This document shows, piece after piece, positions 7,901-8,508 of a stretch of 8,508 bases of DNA. The stretch lies in NCBI GenBank assembly GCA_900556965.1, contig USQV01000026.1, positions 1-8,508 of the forward strand. The letters run 5' to 3'. The stretch's first letter is position 1; each line of letters starts with the position of its first letter. A program made the translations under genes and the position numbers. The notes beneath the pieces are model-generated. The model was not told where the DNA came from. It searched no databases and was given only the letters and a program-made list of their open reading frames with translations. This DNA comes from an uncultured Clostridium sp. (GTDB lineage: Bacteria > Bacillota_A > Clostridia > Lachnospirales > Lachnospiraceae).

Positions 7901-8042
7901 GTTCTGTTTGTGCAGTGCTTCCCGATCTCCCACGCGTTTTCGCCGTTCCCGTTTTTGTGTTTCCTGTTCTTGCTTTTTCCGGTCTGCTGCTCTTTTTTTC
8001 AGACCCGGTCGTTTTTTTTCTTGCATTACTACTTCCAGCCAA
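4980..8042 (-). CDS. ftsK: DNA translocase FtsK/SpoIIIE with extended repeat-bearing linker
   Basis: This is a membrane-anchored, ATP-driven motor that pumps double-stranded DNA through the closing septum, in division and in sporulation for SpoIIIE. The protein has 1020 residues, longer than typical Bacillus SpoIIIE (just under 800); the excess is in the linker. A basic Lys/Arg-rich N-terminus (1-47) precedes about four membrane segments (around 57-76, 93-111, 121-141, 164-200). A charged stretch (224-247) leads to a long low-complexity acidic linker (about 250-530) with a hexapeptide repeat. The motor domain has Walker A GQTGSGKS (686-693), Walker B LVIIIDELADLMM (798-810) and IATQRPSVNVITG (836-848). 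A Ser/Gly-rich hinge (about 938-947) precedes a winged-helix gamma domain with QRMFKIGFNRAARIMD (971-986), which reads DNA polarity sites. The start is TTG: an in-frame TAG lies at 8057-8055, no other start codon stands between, and the next Met is at residue 87. It has its own promoter. FtsK and SpoIIIE cannot be told apart here. Confidence 0.96.
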   Translation of the reverse strand: MAGSSNARKKTTGSEKKSSRPEKARTGNTKTGTAKTRGRSGSTAQTEPNNGLIQSEAVILISFAACVFLFLSNFHICGTLGDLFSSMMLGVFGSIGYAAPVLLFLGFIFYASNKGNMRAVYKMLAVEGLLIALCGLFQLMFGGGYKEGQTLKEIYDMAGRSGLGGGIIGGILVLLLHKIVGTIGAYLVLLVLGIISMVCITERSFVSAVRRGSGKAYNLAKEDYGRRKELREEKREEKQRLRSEQKVQGVDLASTDLSKTPAIPAAEPKMQTEPAQQASPFKPENARMPEASEMDLTDHSSPSKVENTVEAPVSKEDPADVFHGTILHNGKDSDDDVFISRNSSDFDAMDVFNKENSEQDNDYWLDSELDFKEDAFDDDWDEIHELTEKQAADIQDERNSQREADSQSEAVTQSEADIQNEAATQREAKPQYETDLLSETDLQDSEVIERDAYSQYEADVPDEAEIPRVAATQSEAPSDRKRVVTATGKIIETDAEEILRQKTEKKKAEAKEDADESVLKEIKKTEEKPKKPYVIPPLSLLNKGPEQVSGQSDREYRETAIKLQQTLKNFGVGVTVTNISCGPTVTRYELHPEQGVKVSKIQSLADDIKLNLAATDIRIEAPIPGKAAVGIEVPNKTNSIVYLRGLLESEEFRKHPSRLAFVVGKDIGGQTIVADLAKMPHLLIAGQTGSGKSVGINTMIMSLIYRSSPDDVKLIMIDPKVVELSVYNGIPHLLIPVVTDPKKAAGALNWAVAEMMERYNKFAQANVRDLKGYNARIKSMEEAKDVSPEKIPSKLPQLVIIIDELADLMMVASGEVEDAICRLAQLARAAGIHLVIATQRPSVNVITGVIKANVPSRIAFSVASGVDSRTILDMNGAEKLLGNGDMLFYPSGYPKPIRVQGAFVSDNEVASVTEYIKEQNDDTCYNKEIEKKMTLGASAGGSGGGSDRDLLFTDAGRFIIEKDKATIGMLQRMFKIGFNRAARIMDQLAEAGVVGEEEGTKPRKILMSMEQFEELLESGY
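6615..6866 (-). repeat. 18-base tandem repeat coding 14 hexapeptide units in the FtsK linker
   Basis: Residues 393-476 of the translocase fall into 14 consecutive six-residue units with the loose pattern x-x-Q-x-E-A, for example DSQSEA, VTQSEA and DIQNEA. The DNA shows the same 18-base period; on the plus strand many units look like GCCTCGCTTTG plus seven variable bases. Units 2-6, 11 and 14 fit best, while units 7-10, 12 and 13 have drifted. The length is a multiple of three, so gain or loss of a unit keeps the frame. The segment is polar and acidic and replaces ordinary linker sequence between membrane and motor. Confidence 0.85.
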
Positions 8043-8049
8043 ACCGAAA

Positions 8050-8056
8050 GCCCCCT
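8050..8056 (-). promoter_or_regulatory. Ribosome binding site of ftsK with forced TTG start
   Basis: AGGGGGC on the minus strand stands just before the ftsK TTG at 8042 (8 bases after GGGGG). The A and first G belong to the in-frame TAG at 8057-8055, so no longer N-terminus is possible. It is G-rich rather than the usual AGGAGG, which together with TTG suggests modest translation. Confidence 0.65.
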
Positions 8057-8068
8057 ATCTAAATCTAA

Positions 8069-8080
8069 GGGCAAAAGCCC
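8069..8080 (-). other. Small hairpin in the ftsK leader
   Basis: GGGC and GCCC pair around a TTTT loop shortly after the predicted start of transcription. The same GCCC could instead pair with GGGC in the ftsK ribosome binding site, about 14 bases further on. Two TTAGAT copies (8068-8063 and 8062-8057) lie between. The stem has only 4 bp, so this may be chance. Confidence 0.35.
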
Positions 8081-8088
8081 ACTTTTGT

Positions 8089-8118
8089 ATTATAGCACAA
8101 ACGGAAAGTATATTGCAA
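8089..8118 (-). promoter_or_regulatory. Sigma-A-type promoter of ftsK
   Basis: On the minus strand the -35 TTGCAA (8118-8113) and a perfect -10 TATAAT (8094-8089) are 18 bases apart. The -10 is preceded by TGC, making the extended form TGnTATAAT. Transcription should start near 8082, giving a leader of about 40 bases before the TTG at 8042. This is the only convincing promoter in the window, and it may serve ftsK and, through incomplete termination, the genes downstream. Confidence 0.82.
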
Positions 8119-8122
8119 CTTG

Positions 8123-8140
8123 AAAAAGAACCAGGAGTTC
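8123..8140 (-). terminator. Weak possible terminator after the TepA-like gene
   Basis: On the minus strand GAACT and GGTTC can form a short stem (one G-U pair) with a 3-base loop, followed by TTTTTC. It lies 16 bases after the stop at 8157 and just before the ftsK promoter, the right place for a terminator, but the stem is short and AT-rich, so its strength is doubtful. Confidence 0.35.
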
Positions 8141-8156
8141 GGCCACCCGATCTGCC

Positions 8157-8508
8157 TTACCGCTCAATCATCTCGTAAAGCTTATCCAGGGCATCACGGA
8201 TACCGCCCACCTGATCGACCAGTCCCTTTTCCACCGCATCCTTTCCGACAAGCACCGTTCCCAGATCCTTTGTAAGCATTTTCGTATTGTGCATCAATGC
8301 CCTCAATGCCTCATAGCTTATACGGCTGTGCCCGGAAACGAAGGTGAGGATCCGATCCTGGATCATCTCAAAATATTCGTAGGTCTGTACTGCCCCGATT
8401 ACCATTCCGGTCATTCTTACGGGATGGATCATCATCGTGCTCGCAGTCTGTGACCGTCTGATGAAGCGTCTGGTGGCATGGCTGTGCCCAAATAGACAGG
8501 AGGGATAA
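8157..8508 (-). CDS. tepA: TepA-type ClpP-fold serine protease, C-terminal part, cut by window edge
   Basis: This is the 3' end of a ClpP/crotonase-fold protease of the TepA (YmfB) family, linked in Bacillus to protein translocation. The open frame runs from the edge (first full codon 8507-8505) to TAA at 8159-8157, 116 residues. It shows GHS (7-9), matching the nucleophile region of the fold, MMIHPVRMTGMVIG (25-38) with the family's catalytic-histidine segment, QTYEYFEMIQDRI, and a C-terminal LVGKDAVEKGLVDQVGG, the usual ClpP-like end. The gene lies directly upstream of ftsK; in Bacillus subtilis tepA also lies just upstream of spoIIIE, which supports both assignments. Between GHS and the histidine there are only 18 residues, and HATRRFIRRSQ does not resemble the family. 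Another frame there gives a better match, so the piece may contain frameshifts, real or from sequence errors at the edge. The family assignment is firm from residue 25 onward. Confidence 0.82.
   Translation of the reverse strand, partial: YPSCLFGHSHATRRFIRRSQTASTMMIHPVRMTGMVIGAVQTYEYFEMIQDRILTFVSGHSRISYEALRALMHNTKMLTKDLGTVLVGKDAVEKGLVDQVGGIRDALDKLYEMIER

Noticed and set aside
7886..8074. A 62-codon basic open frame on the minus strand overlapping the ftsK start
   Set aside because: It starts upstream of the ftsK TTG in a different frame and is rich in Lys and Arg only because it shares the A-rich DNA. No ribosome binding site fits, and the FtsK frame gives the family-like protein.

Overview
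The window reads as an ordinary chromosomal housekeeping stretch of an anaerobic Gram-positive bacterium of the Clostridia, most likely Lachnospiraceae or a close relative. The reasons are the protein sequences (a clostridial-type MurE with SPDHIGPKEH, an abundant-type formate-tetrahydrofolate ligase, an FtsK/SpoIIIE preceded by a TepA-like protease), the roughly balanced base composition, the strong purine-rich ribosome binding sites and the use of TTG starts. The genus cannot be told from this sequence alone. Every gene lies on the minus strand, so transcription runs from high to low coordinates.

Layout in the order of transcription: (1) 8508-8157, the 3' part of a ClpP-fold TepA-type protease gene, cut by the window edge and apparently disturbed near that edge; (2) a 114-base gap with a weak terminator and a good sigma-A promoter (TTGCAA, 18 bases, TGCTATAAT); (3) 8042-4980, ftsK/spoIIIE, a 1020-residue DNA translocase with an unusually long linker that contains 14 tandem hexapeptide units; (4) a 112-base gap with a perfect 8-bp inverted repeat; (5) 4867-3197, fhs (formate-tetrahydrofolate ligase), followed by a 9-bp terminator-like hairpin; (6) 3112-1640 murE and 1639-254 murF, with no base between stop and start; (7) 231-1, the 5' end of priA, 22 bases after murF.

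The genes belong to cell-cycle and growth functions. FtsK moves DNA at the septum, MurE and MurF add the third amino acid and the D-Ala-D-Ala to the peptidoglycan precursor, PriA restarts stalled replication forks, and Fhs supplies 10-formyl-THF for purines, formyl-Met and one-carbon metabolism. The DNPR motif of MurE predicts meso-diaminopimelate peptidoglycan. The translational starts of ftsK and priA are both forced to be TTG by in-frame stops a few codons upstream.

I found no mobile element, CRISPR array, RNA gene or new defence or biosynthetic system. The points that merit a look are the hexapeptide repeat in FtsK, the probable frame damage in the tepA fragment at the window edge, A-tracts in the first codons of ftsK, and the structured leaders in front of fhs, murE and ftsK.
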